A stretch of DNA of 64,000 nt from Sapria himalayana (GCA_029783825.1 JAREIK010000801.1:7663571-7727570), one strand, 5' to 3'. Positions 35,261 through 48,219 are shown, numbered from the stretch's first letter. Program-made: numbers and translations. Notes: generated from the sequence alone by a model not told the origin.

Positions 35261-38200
35261 AGACGCAATTAGAAATGAAAATTAGAAATGTCCAATTCTA
35301 TTTTTAAAATTAAGAATGAAATTAAAATGGATTTGAAACAGAAATGACATATTATGAAAAAATTAGAAATACTTATCTATGTTTTTAAATATAATTAGCA
35401 ATGAATTTTTTAATATTTTTTAATTCCATCATTAATTATGATGAGCTATCATAAGTGGATATGCTTGCATGATATTTAGCAACAAAAACTTTATGTATCT
35501 ATGTTTTTTAAGAAATGAAATACTTATATGTTTCTACTTTTAGCAATGATAATAATTTCCTTCAATAAATATGAAACATTTTACCTATCTATCGCTATTT
35601 TAATAAAAAAATAGCGACGGAATAATATTTCATTGCTACTGTAGAAACTAAAATATATATAATAATCGCTAAATTATGATAATTAATTTATCAAAGAATA
35701 CTTCAAAACTTTGAAAAAACTTTTAGGGTCTGGTGGTTTTTAATTTCAATTATGAATTTGTCCAATTAGTTTTTGGAATTTTTTTCCTCCCATTAGTGTT
35801 TATCATGTAATTCATCCAGTATTTGAGGTATAATATTTAGTTTTGCAAAATTTCTTTTAAGTATTACATTTGGGAATTATATTTTTTGTGCATTTTGTTG
35901 TTACCTATAGTTTTTTTCATATTTAACATTCTCAATGGGTTCTCTCTTCTTATTTTCTTGAATTAATATCATTCTAATTGATAAATTATGCATTTTACAT
36001 TTATTTCACATACTAGGATTTGTAAAATTTTTGGGTTACCTAATTAAGGTAAGAAATTTTTGTGTTTCATTATTTACCTATAGTTTTGATCATGCTATTA
36101 ATTAATGTGGACATAGTTAGTTTACTAGGATTTGTTGAAATGTAATAATTTATAAATGAATAACTTATACCAATGGTACAACTTTAACAATGAATAATTT
36201 ATAAATAATTTAACAAATACTAAAAGTTGAAATGTAATAAAAATGAATAACGTATAAAATTTTGAAGGTATGTAATCCTAAGGTTGAAACGTAACAACAA
36301 ATGAATAACTAAAAAAATTATAACTTCATTTCAAAATTTATATAGTTACTTGATCTCCACTTCACTAAAGGTGCAATCGAATAAATAATACCTTACATTA
36401 TTTTATATTTATAAAAAATACATATTACATGTCACAGCTGGTAGATGACTATTTATATTATCTGCTTCATATGGATTAGTATATATCCCTATTAATTTAT
36501 TAATATTCTCCATTGATAGTTGACCTTTTTTTATTATTTTTTCATTAACAAATTTAAATGCATTGGCTTTGCAAATTCTTATAGGATTTCTTTGAATAAA
36601 ATACATTTGTCTAATTAATTAGTATAGATTATTAATTTAGAAATCATGAATTGTCTTGCTTTATTTGTAACTATTATAATTTGGACATTAAATGATTTTT
36701 TTTTTGCTTTTTTGAATGTCAATGTGTTTATCATTATATTTTATTATTATTATTATATTTTCATAACATGTATTTTTTTGTCTCTGTATTTTTTGATATT
36801 TATATAACTTGATTTAGGTATAAAAGGTAACCATTCAAATGGTCGAGAATCTCAATATGTGGTTAGGGGTACAGAAAGTCCACTAACAATTCACGCAGGA
36901 GGAAATCTATATGTATTCAGTGATGACAACACTACAAATATCTCTCGGCATTCTTCAATACGTATAGAGGATAAGTTGACATCACTTCATCATGACACAC
37001 ATGGATTGACTATCATTGATATTCCATCTTCATCTCATTTTACACCAAAAGATATTGCTAGCTCAATCCCACCTATCTTAGGAGGCCCATGCATTGGTAT
37101 TACAGTATCAACATAAGGTGGATATTTATTATCCATAAATTGTATGTCAAGTTATAATAAAATCTTTATTTGACCTATAATTGACAAAAATAGTATGTAG
37201 CTTGCTTAAATTTACTTCATGCATGTATTATCATATTTTATTATTTTTGTTTGAAAAAAATTTAATATAAAATGTGAATAAAATTATAAGTAAATAATAA
37301 TGTTTAAAATATGGTAATTTAAATTAATAACAAAGTATGATTTTACTACATATTGAACATTTTCATTTATAATTAAAATAATATTTGTGTTATGAAATTT
37401 TGGATAAAAAATATAAATGAATTAAATATTAACTTAGTAGTAGAAAAATAGGTGTATTTTGTTTATATGTATATGTATATGCTGATGTTAAATTACTTAT
37501 AAGTTTATTCATTTTACTTCTCATACAATCAGAAAGATATTTATGGAGAAACTATGTATGAAAAATATAAAGTGGAGCAAAGTACCCCCAACTATGAAAA
37601 AATTTTATTGGAAAGAATTTGGGTATAATTTTCATGTATTTACTTGTTTTTCAATTTGTTCTATTATAATTTACTATTAAAATAAATGCATTATAATGTA
37701 TTATTATTTTATTTGATTTATTTAGAAAAAGTACAAATAGAAGAATGTTTTGGTGATCTCAGTGAATGATACATAGAAATATGTGGTAAGTGTGAGATAT
37801 AATGACAAGTTTGGAAAATAGAGAAAAAAGTATGGTAAAAATGCTAGAATAGAAAGGAGTTTAAGGCCTTGTCCTAGATGGCCTCACACAATAGTCGAAT
37901 AGAAAGAAAGCAAGTGAGGGATCGGGACTTTCAAAACATATTGGAGGTTCAGAGCGACCTACCAATATTCAATAGATTTGGTATATTCTTCTTTCATTAT
38001 TTATTATAATTAAATTATTTGAATGCAAATGATAATATATATGTGATAATGTATCATGTACCTTAATAGTAACTATTATTTATTTTTAGGAGGATGAGTT
38101 GGGATGTCCACCAACACCATTTGAGGTGTTCAAGTGAATGCATAAGAAGAATGATGGATCATTTATGGACAAGTGAACAAATAATTTTAATGTTAGTTTC

Positions 38201-39529
38201 TCAATTTGAACTTATATTGTCATATGTAAATTTTAAATAATGAAAAAAAATGCGAAAAAATTTATTTTTTGGCTTTCACTATAAAAAATATGCAAACTCA
38301 AGTATTTTTTTTTTACCATAAATGATGAGTTATTATATATGGACTCATTAAAGTAATGATTAACTTCATCTTTATGTAATTTTTTAGTAGGGTGATAATA
38401 GTTTCATTTGTTGATATACATTTTATCTAAATAAAGTAATGATGAGTTATTTTGTTTTAACAATATAGGAAGCTTTGGATAATATAGTTGCAATTGCTTC
38501 ACAATTAACAGATCCTTCTACAGAGGCACTAAAGATTGATGTTGTACATATTTACCTTCAGGTTATCACAGTGAAGCCGAAAAAATGGCAAGTGTGTGGT
38601 CTTGGTACCCATGCATCTATATTTTATCTAAGTTCTATTTGGAGTTCTTCATCATAAACTTTCAATTATAAAAACATGTTTGATGAGAGGTTGCATGATG
38701 AGATGTAGAAAATTCATGATACATTGCAATGGAAAAATGAGAAGATACAAAAAAAAAATTAAAAGATGCAACAAAAGAATGAAAAGATGCAAAAGGAAGA
38801 TGAAGAAATGAAAAAAAGAGAGGATGAAAGAATGAAAAGAGAGGAGGTTATGCAATAAAAAATTTTGAAGATGGAGAAAATAATGTGCAAGTTACAAAGG
38901 CATCATATTTTAATTTTTTGTAACAAAAGATTTTGTGGTGAAGTTTTGGCTTTTGTGTTATTATTTTTTTAATTAAGTTATGAATATGTAATATAATTGA
39001 TAGACTTTTATGTTTGTTATCTGATGTGTTACTTTGTAGTGAATGTTATATGAATATCATTTGATGAATAATAATCAATTTAATTGTAGATTATATAAAT
39101 TCTAATGTATTTGTATATTTATACATCATACAAAACTACACAAATTGGACATGTTCCTATTGCAGACATTAGAAACAAAAAATGACGTATCAAAATTAAA
39201 TTCTAATTTAGAAAAGAATCTTACATTTTTATTTTATTTTATCACTAATTTAGAAACAAATCTTACATTTCTATTTTATTCCATTGCTATATCAGTGACG
39301 GAATCCAAGATCACATGTCCATCGCTAATTTTAGCGACAGAAAATATCCTTCACCAATTTTAGTAACAGAAAATATCCAACGCATATTTATGAAATGCCC
39401 TAGTGTTATCTATTCCTAAAATTTTAAAAGGAGCATTTATAAATGAATTCTTTCCATTTCTAATTATGCCACTATTTGAACATTGCAACGGAATTGGTAA
39501 TTTTTCTAATTCATTCTTTTCTTGTAGTG
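35249..39529 (+). mobile_element. CACTA element 2, internally deleted sister of element 1
   Basis: It starts CACTACAAGAAAAGACG at 35249 and ends TTTTCTTGTAGTG at 39529 (4281 bp), with matching inverted termini. Its first 1.4 kb parallels 20309-21750, including the shared CATGTCACA...TGGTA-ATGAC and TTCTC(C/T)(A/G)TTGATAGTTGA segments. It then jumps, near 36700, to the equivalent of about 27270, so the whole TNP2 gene is missing. The second gene (36819-38900) is kept. Flanking trinucleotides are not a clean duplication: TAA follows element 2, and ATA precedes element 1. Confidence 0.85.
36819..38870 (+). pseudogene. Transposase_24/TNP1-like gene of CACTA element 2
   Basis: Paralogue of the split gene in element 1. 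The first exon, at about 36819-37116 (open from 36859), reads GTESPLTIHAGGNLYVF...SIPPILGGPCIGI. The next, at about 37540-37630, has IKWSKVPPTMKKFYWKEFGYNF. An exon at about 37730-37960 is badly decayed. About 38090-38185 encodes DELGCPPTPFEVF. About 38469-38657 encodes ALDNIVAIASQLTDPSTEAL and VKPKKWQVCGLGTHASIFYL. A Lys/Glu/Met-rich coiled-coil tail runs to about 38870. Intron boundaries match element 1. In-frame stops are present. Because the LINE is absent, this copy shows the uninterrupted intron (37980-38090). Confidence 0.7.
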
Positions 39530-39568
39530 TAATCGTATAATATTATAGATATTGTATATATACAAAGT

Positions 39569-39605
<37 letters not shown>

Positions 39606-40109
39606 TATATACAATATACAATATATATTTATAATATGTGTATGTTTGGAATAAATGTTGTATGTATTATATGTGTGTGTGTGTAATTTGTTTATAATCA
39701 TAACATAAAAATATAAAAAATATTTTTGATTTAAAAAAACATGTGTTAGAGAAAGACTTGGTCCTACCAATGGTTTATGTATAAATAAATAAATACACAC
39801 ACACACACATATAAACATACACTCACACACTATAGTTTTATATATATATAATATAAAATATGTATATACATTATAGTGTGTCTATACATATATTTATGTA
39901 TAAATACACACTATAGTGTTTATATATACAATGTAGTATGTTTTCGTCTCCATGTCTATATACACACTAGCTATAATATGTGTATATAAATATGTATATA
40001 CAATACAATGTGTCCACACACACACATGTATTGATTCCCACATATATTTGTGTGTGTATTTGTTTAGATTTATATAAATACTGCATCTCTCATATCTATA
40101 CATACATAC

Positions 40110-40147
<38 letters not shown>

Positions 40148-40453
40148 ATTGCAATGTATATATTAAATATGCACTATACTAGTGCAGATAAATGTATACA
40201 TTATAAGGCATATGTATAGATATCTATATGTTTATATGGATACACTACTATATATGAATAATTGGATATGTGTGTGTGTATGTGTGTGCTATAGTGAATA
40301 TTGTATATATAATGTATGTATGCTAGCAATGTCTATAGAAATATATATCCATAATGCAATATTTATATATTTGAATTTGTATATATATATATATATATAT
40401 GCTATAGGTAAATTGACATGGATATGTAATTGTATAAATATATCTACACATAA

Positions 40454-40503
<50 letters not shown>

Positions 40504-41420
40504 CAATATATGAATATGTATATAGTATAGTATGTGCATATACATAAAGATACTAAAGCATGTTATTTATATACACAAATTTATTATTGATCCCATATAT
40601 ATATATATATATATATGGTATTGTGTCTATATCAATTTGTCGCCACACTACAATGTATATATATATAGACACATTATTATATATTGATATGGATTTGTAT
40701 ATGCATAGATATATGTATGTATATATGTATGTACACTTGCTACTATGTATACTTACCCATACAAACACACATTTGTAGTGTGTGTGTATATATAAATATA
40801 ATGTAGCATGTCTTTATATATATATATATATATATATTATAGACATTGTAATATGTATACCCACACTCTACTATATATATTTATACACATGTAGGTATGT
40901 ATATATTTGCTTTATTATTGACACTACAATGTGTGTATACATGGATACATATTTATAAACACACAACAGTTTGTGTGTGTAGTTTAGTGAATATATATAT
41001 ATATATGTAGATATACATAATACAATGTCTATATCTATACTACAATGTGCTAGTACACACACACAATTATATATATGTATACCTATATGTAATTTCTATC
41101 CATATAGGAATACATATTATTGTATATATAATATGTATGTTTGTTTATGTGTATACATATGTATATGTTTGTATGTATTTATTTGTATATAGACACAATA
41201 TGATATATATCTACTTAAATATTGATGTATATATATACTTATATTATTGTATATATATTACCAAAAAGACAATGCACACAAATATGCATATAGTGATATA
41301 TAAACATAGATGTCACTATTGTGATATAAATGTTATAACATGTTCGAGTATGATATGTATAATGCTACACTATATAAGCTATAACATGTTCAAGCAATAT
41401 ATATATATATATTATAAATT
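39530..41420. repeat. Microsatellite and minisatellite field
   Basis: Almost wholly TA, TG/CA and TATG/CATA repeats, including (TG)17 at 40113-40146 and (CA)23 at 40455-40500. Motifs such as CACTACAATG, CTATAGTG and TGTAGTGTG return roughly every 30-120 bp, suggesting an expanded, diverged array. Open frames here come only from low-complexity repeats and are not genes. Confidence 0.85.
39680..39785. repeat. Dispersed repeat, copy 1 of 3
   Basis: It shares TAATTTGTTTAT, AATATTTTTGATTTAAAAAAA and GTTAGAGAAAGAC with 45062-45175, and partly with 45295-45345. It follows a TG/AT microsatellite, as does the 45062 copy. Confidence 0.6.
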
Positions 41421-42036
41421 ATAATATATTCTGATTGTAATAAATTGATGGTTCATTTGAGATAGATGTTATTCTCGCATTGAACGAAATGGTGTAACTT
41501 ACCTTTGGATGCATGAATATTTTAAGTTAAAACTTAATTCACGGCGATATTGTTTTGTGGTGTAACTTCAAAAATTACAGACAAATATCCAATTTAATAT
41601 GCTTGTTTAAAATGTTTTCATCTCTTGGGACATCCAATTGCATGCAACTCTTCAAAATATATGTATTACTAAATTTGGGCAATGATAATTGGTAATTGGT
41701 AATACAAATTAATATGTTAAATGCAAGTCTCAAAAAAGATCATTAGCAATACACAAAGTTTTTTGAAAGACATTATGTTAATTCAAAATTTATTGGAAAT
41801 TTAATTATTAATATAATTTTTGATATTACACACCTTAAACATATGTGATGAGAAAAGAATACAAAAAATACATTATTTATTAGTATGTGGCCAAGAAAAC
41901 AAGTATAATCTAACGTGACAGAAAATAAAACCTAAGTGAAATAAATACCAAATAAGGGCACTTTATAGAAAATTAATAAATACAAGTAATTTTATGTCAT
42001 TTTAATATTTTACATCTAAACTTATCAAATTATTAG
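41421..42036. other. AT-rich spacer, no gene seen
   Basis: No conserved frame or repeat was recognised between the microsatellite field and the CACTA-like terminus. Confidence 0.5.
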
Positions 42037-42480
42037 CACTACAAGAAATAGGACAATTAGTCACAATCACCAACCACCACTAAATCATACAAAGCCATGA
42101 CTAAAGGTTTTAATCATGGTTTTTTGAAATCATTTCTAAGCATCACAATAGTGGGTATAGCTACAAGTATTATTGATGATTTTGAAAGTCACCATGATCA
42201 TACAGTTCAATTTTCCGTGATGGTCATAAACATATATGACGAAAAGAAAAAAAAATTATATTACAAAATATCACCTTTTAGTGAATATCATGAAAAGAAT
42301 CATGACCAAAAGTGAGCCATTTACTCACATTGAGAAATATAACAGTCACCAAAAGCTAGAAGGTACCTTTTACTCATGGCAAGGCAAATAACCATTACTA
42401 AAAGATATCATTTTAATCGTGAGTGTAGCCTTTTAGTTGCGATTATGAAGAAACCATGACTAAAAGGTGTCATTATATTT
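42037..42480. mobile_element. CACTA-like 5' terminus with subterminal repeats
   Basis: CACTACAAGAAATAGGAC at 42037 is followed by repeats of 'CCATGACTAAAAGGT' and 'AATCATGG/GTGATTATG' types in both orientations, as in CACTA subterminal regions. No transposase was recognised downstream and no perfect 3' partner was found. The related GTCATGAC-type motifs at 46.9-52.3 kb may belong to the same element. Confidence 0.55.
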
Positions 42481-43706
42481 GTCATTATATTTGGTATGTC
42501 CATACATTTGTATCTCATGAAATATGAAATTTCATCATAAAATGGAACCTGCTCAATGCCAATGCATAAAAAAAATCATGTTATTTGTATGTCAATACAT
42601 TGTTAAAAATTATTCTAAATAAGTTAATAACAAACACAACATGATAAAAAAGCAATTAAAAAAAATAAAACAAGGTTGACATTCTAAAAATCTATTGCTT
42701 TTGTTTAAATCATCGCATCATTTGCATAATATGCCTCTAAAACCAGTCTATATTCTTTGTAGTTTCATAATTTTTTCATCTAATTCTTTGTTCTTTTCTT
42801 TTCATGCTTTCCTTTGAACTTTCTATCAGCCACTTTTCAAATGTTTCAGTTGTTATTGCCAACTTTTTGGTTTGCAACTCTTAACATCTCTGACATTTTC
42901 ATGTTGTGTTAAGAAAATAGATCTTGATTGAGTCATACCATTCTTACCAAAGATAGAGGTAGGGGTAACACCAAATCAATAGCCTTGATCACATGCATGA
43001 CTATATAAACCCTTCACCCGAATATGTATATTATCTATAGATATAGATGCTACATATAGTGTAGAAGTAGCAGTAGAAAAAAAACCAAGAATACATTATT
43101 TAATGTTGGGATTGTAACTGTTCAAATTGATCCTCAAATTACAAAAAACAAAAAAAAATACCATTAGGCATGTACAAAAATTTAGTATGTAGTTATGATT
43201 GAAATGCAAGAATACAAAATTTAGTTACTTCATATATTTATTATCTCCTTAGAATGTTCATCAACCTTATTAGGTTCGGTTCAATCACCTCCCTACTACA
43301 CCTATTCATACATGCAAAACAATTAAGTTAATAAAACAAATTATTAACTATTAAAGTATAAACAATTCTTATTAATAACAAATTTTCAACATGTTCACAT
43401 TGGATTTGAGCATAACTTTTTGTTCCTAGTGTATGCTTTATGACTTGATTTTTTCTATTTGTTTTCTTTTTTTTTTCATATATATTCTACATCAATAACA
43501 AAATAGCATATCACTTATGTAGTCATTAGAAACATAATTAAAGTTAGTAAATAAAAAAAAAAGCATTCATGCTTACCTCTACTTCAAATATGGCCCAAAA
43601 GTTATTTTATGAAAATCATAAAAGTAACTTCAAGGATAAGAACATACTTAATGAGTGTAATTCTTACTACATGAGACAATCAATTCCAATTTCATTCCTT
43701 AATATA
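42481..43706. other. AT-rich spacer, no gene seen
   Basis: No supported coding sequence. It may be the interior of the element that begins at 42037. Confidence 0.4.
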
Positions 43707-44052
43707 GGGAGAATTATATTTTGGTGAACTCCCTATAAAATAATTGAAAAAACTAACCTAATTTTTAATATTTACAAAAAAAATACTACTCTTAATAAAT
43801 TAATTTTTGGTGCACTCAAGTATAGTAATCCTAAAATACCCTTAATGAATTATCAGTCTCTCCTCTCACCTCTCAAATCACCCCTCGCCTCTTGCCCATC
43901 TTCCTTGTAAGTCGGCCATTCACCCCACCTCGCCTGTAACTCCATTGAGCTTTTTGGTGGTGCTCGATGGAGTTCTTTTTTTTTAAATATTAAAAATTGA
44001 GTTCTTTTTTTCAATTATTTTATAGGGAGTGCACCAAAAAATAATTCATCCC
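43707..44052. mobile_element. MITE with long terminal inverted repeats
   Basis: The ends are inverted copies over about 85 bp. The left is GGGAGAATTATATTTTGGTG then AACTCCCTATAAAATAATTG. The right, read in reverse, is GGGATGAATTATTTTTTGGTG then CACTCCCTATAAAATAATTG. A CT-rich, less AT-rich core lies between (TCTCCTCTCACCTC, CGCCTCTTGCCC). ATA flanks both sides (43704-43706 and 44053-44055), compatible with a 3-bp or TA target duplication. There is no coding sequence. The superfamily is undecided. Confidence 0.75.
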
Positions 44053-44210
44053 ATAATTGTTCTTCTAAAACTCATTATAAATTCAAGTTTTTACTAAAAC
44101 TATTGATACAAATAATTGTTCTTCTAAAACTCATTATAAATTCAAGTTTTTACTAAAACTATTGATACAAATAATTGTTCTTCTAAAACTCATTATAAAT
44201 TCAAGTTTTT
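44053..44210. repeat. 59-bp tandem repeat, 2.7 copies, essentially identical
   Basis: ATAATTGTTCTTCTAAAACT starts at 44053, 44112 and 44171. The first two units are identical over 59 bp and the third matches over its 40 bases. It starts immediately after the MITE end. Confidence 0.95.
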
Positions 44211-44639
44211 TTCATGTCTTAGGCATATGCCTACTCATCATAAGAATGTTCTTTGCCTTATTTGCGCATAGTTATGCGTTTCTATCATAACTATTTAAAA
44301 TTTTGGAAAAAATATGTGATAGCTAATTCAATTAAAATAATCATGTTTTAGGATTTTTTTTTTATTTTACATTTTAAGCACCTAAAACCAAAAGTATTTC
44401 CCTCTTGGTGCTCAAAACATGGAAAACCCAAAAATACACCTTTATGTAAGCACTAAAAGAATAAAAAATTTGAAGTTTTGGGCATATTTTTTCTGTAAAC
44501 AATAAACTAATATTATGCATAAATGATGCCTCATATATACAAAAATATACATTTTCGAAAAATATATAAAAGGATGCACAACGTATGTTTTCTAAAACAT
44601 AGAAAGTTCATTTTTCAAAAACATATGCATAAATATTAC

Positions 44640-45060
44640 ATTTTCTAGAAAAAAAAATACACACACCCACACACATATTGTATATATATAATTTATATAT
44701 TTTATATACATTGGATATATACAATAGCTATATTGTATAAGTATTATATCTATATAGTGCATATATATATATAATATATAGTGTATATATATATATGTGT
44801 GTGTGTGTGTGGTTATATTTTATATATACAATATATATATGTACAATATATATACAATATACATATTGTATATATACAATCCGTGTGAATATATATATAT
44901 ATATAGTACATATACAATATAAATAATAATATAATAATATAATAATATAATATATATATATATATATATATATAGTGGTTTATATGTATATATATTATAT
45001 ATAATATATTACACATATATTGTGTATGTACAATGTTGTTTGTGTATGTATTATATACGT
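44640..45060. repeat. AT-rich microsatellite cluster
   Basis: It consists of (TA)n, (TATG)n and ACACACACC tracts, with repeated TGTATATATACAAT motifs and AATAATATAATAATAT runs at about 44920-44950. Confidence 0.8.
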
Positions 45061-45061
45061 A

Positions 45062-45345
45062 TATAATTTGTTTATATGTTTAATATAAAAATAATAAATA
45101 AAAATTAAAAGAAATATTTTTAGTTTAAAAAAAACACCGGTTGGAAAAAGAACCGCTATTAATCATGGTTGTTTTCGTGGATTTTAAAAACACATGGATC
45201 AAATCTTGACTTGATCAGACCATTGATTTAAAAAAATGTGAATTAGCTTTTTCTTAATGTTAACATAGTGATATTGAGATTCATAAGAAAAAATATTTTC
45301 AATTAAAAAAAACACGGGTTAGAGAAAGACCCGCTCTAAACCATG
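45062..45345. repeat. Dispersed repeat, copies 2 and 3
   Basis: The motif AAAAAAACACSGGTTRGA followed by AAAGA(A)CCGCT appears at about 45127-45160 and 45303-45340. The first copy is preceded by the same flank as 39680-39785. The two copies here are about 177 bp apart. Confidence 0.6.
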
Positions 45346-45539
45346 CACTTATAGGTAATTTGATCAACCAAAGTAAACTAATACCTGCTCAAGTTGAGTA
45401 GATAGACTTGGTTTTTTGAATGATACTTAAATTATAAAATTGACTCCTATATTTTTACGTAGTAATACTTCCTTAATATTTGGCCAATATTATATTTGAT
45501 TTATGAATGGTAGATTTATGTAAAAATACTATGATATCC

Positions 45540-46330
45540 TCTTGGCATACAAGGTGATTTTCATCTTTCAATTGTATTTACCAAGAATGATCTACTCGTT
45601 GTTGTCCCATTGATATTTCATAATTGAAATCATATATTAGTTTATTTATGGGTCATTCACATATCTATACTTTTTAGGTAATATATTAATTATCTTTGAT
45701 GATTACTTCGAATATACAATTTTATTCTTCAACCCCTAATATCTTAAAGATATGAGATGATGTGGTAATTTTTTTTTGACTTTGCAAGTGTTATACTCAT
45801 AATAATTAATATATATTTTCATATGAATCTCACCTATAAAATCATAAAAAAGGACTTAACTTGTAGGGCTATCACTACCATAAGAAGCATCTCCTCTTGC
45901 ATATGCCTCATGACTTACCTATCACTATCCATCACGATCAACACATGATTCTCATACTATGTGAAACCCCTAGGTTAAATATTCTACTTAACCTTCATAT
46001 AATTCGAAATCAATTCTTCTAGAATATCTATTATGGATTGGTCGCAGGTGCATTCATGCCTTTTAACTTTTTAAGTATTATACTTATAATAATTAAACTT
46101 ATCTCAATATCAAGTTTTTACACATAGCCTTATCTCAGTATATTAAGATTAAAAGGGCTATCATTTTTGTTACCATAATTAATGAGTGTATCCCATTAGA
46201 TACCTACCATTCTCTATCATGGTCAATACGCATAAACCTACAAAATAGTGGAAACCCTAAATTTTAGTTCTATATAATGTCTAAATCCATTAACATCCAA
46301 CCAATAACATTGACACAAATAAATATTTTA
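45540..46330. repeat. Direct pair of ~285-bp repeat units
   Basis: Both units contain AGT(G/A)TTATACT(C/T)ATAATAATTA, then GGGCTATCA, then TTACCTATCACT-like sequence and TCAACAC/TCAATACGCAT. They start at about 45785 and 46070. The same unit recurs at about 48430 and 48780, and inverted at about 51200-51750. Confidence 0.65.
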
Positions 46331-46899
46331 TGAGACATCTTATAGAATTAAGGGTTCTCAATATTATCCCAAGTGATATCTAAGTTTCAAAACCTAACCC
46401 CAATTAGATAGTGTTTGCATTCGCGGATTTGGCTCTAATTGGGGGTTGGAATCACATAGCTTATTGTTTTCTAGTTGCTATGGGCTTGAAATGCAATTCC
46501 CTTCTTCCTTTTTTTTAATAAAATCTTCTAAGTATTGCTTATATACTTCAAAAATCTATGTGATGCTTTAAGCTAGAAATCACAACATTGGCTTGTGGTC
46601 ATGAGTTTTTGGTCTCATCGGATCTTCTTTGGAGTACTGAAGTTGTGGCAGTAATGAATTCTCCAACTTAAGAAATTCCCATGTGGAGTGTAATGTAGTG
46701 GTGTTTGGCATGTCATAACTGATGTAATTTCTCTCTGGAATAAAGTGTCATAGTACTAGAATTACCCTGATTTATTTTTTTATGTAGCAAAAATGTTCTA
46801 GTATTGAGAATTACTATAAGTAATATAATTACTCTATATAACATAAAATCATGATGTAGGAAATTGATACATTTTTGGTATTTTCTCTTTAGAACATAA

Positions 46900-47360
46900 A
46901 GTCATGATATTAGAAAATCCACGACTCGAGTAAATAATTACTAGAACAAATATCAAAGCAAAAAATAATATCTCAACTCAAAATACTTAGTATTTTATCT
47001 TAATATTGAATAAGTTGTGACTATGGAAATTTGTGACAACTACAACGTAAAAAAGTGGTCATAACCTTTATATATTTTAGGGATGGTGGGGTCATGACTC
47101 CAAGAAAATATCATGACCATGAAGTCATATTGCACGGTGAAAAATTTGTGACAACTTAATTGCAGATTTATGATGTATAAAAATTGCTGACTAATTTTTT
47201 TAGAGTATTTTCCAAGAAAGAATATTGAAACTACTCAGTAAGATCTAGATGGTGTATCCAAATCATGACATGGAAAATGTCATGACTTTAAATCAATTCT
47301 CTTTTCTCCAAGCATTTATTAAAATAGCTATGATTTTAAGTATAGTCATAATAGCTATGA
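46900..47360. repeat. GTCATGAC-rich repeat cluster
   Basis: Palindromic GTCATGAC and variants (ATCATGACC, GTCATAA) recur at about 47093, 47115, 47265 and 47280 in both orientations, recalling CACTA subterminal motifs. Confidence 0.5.
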
Positions 47361-48215
47361 TTTCACTAACCTTTATTAAAATTTCTCAATATTGATATCT
47401 AGTGAAATCTCTCTAATATATACTCAAATAAGTATAATCATAATAATAATTATATATCAAAGCACCTAGAATATTTAATACATGAAGTGTTGAACATACA
47501 CTAAAGTATTGTTCATCCTCAAGCAATGAATCTTTCTCTATTTTCCAAATAAATCAAAAATATCAATACAATAAGAAAAAAAATATAGTATAACTACATC
47601 AAGGAAAGGCGCATATATAATGTAATGTAAAAGAAGTGGGGTGGTATCATTTTTAATATGGCTATGTATGTGAAAGGTCTCTTTGAATCTTTTTTAATGC
47701 TTGCTACTTATTTCATCAATTTGAAGATCACATTCTATAATGTAACTTGCCACATTCCAATTAAATTTAGTGAATCTTCATATGAACCACACAAAAAGTA
47801 TATTTTCCATTGGTTCTCACTATACTTTCTCAAATATTCGATTAACTATTTCTATTATTATTGTGTATGTTATACTATCCAATTTGATTAGTTAGAAGAT
47901 ATCCCAAACTATATTAGAGAGGGTATCTAATTAATAAAAATCCACAAGTATATGAGTCATTTAAGTTGTAAAGAGGACTTTTATCTAGATATCAATCCAT
48001 ATAAATTCTATTAGTAGTTCGATCAACTAATAGTGAGAAAATGTAGTTCTAGTAGAGAATATTATTCAAGATTTTGGTGTGATTCTTTTACCCTAGGGTT
48101 TGTCAATTTGATTTGTATGATGTATATTCAAATAATACAATTTATGTTGGGTTTAAATACAAAATGATTGTTGAATTATTATTAGAATCCCCCTTCTTCC
48201 TAACAGCATACAAGA
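47361..48215. other. AT-rich spacer, no gene seen
   Basis: The open frame at 47658-47891 has no recognised domain and no family resemblance. Confidence 0.45.
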
Positions 48216-48219
48216 TAGT

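Noticed and set aside
39543..41424. Many open frames of 60-125 codons on both strands
   Set aside because: They consist of microsatellite translations (Tyr-Ile, Val-Cys, Thr-His runs) and have no coding signature.
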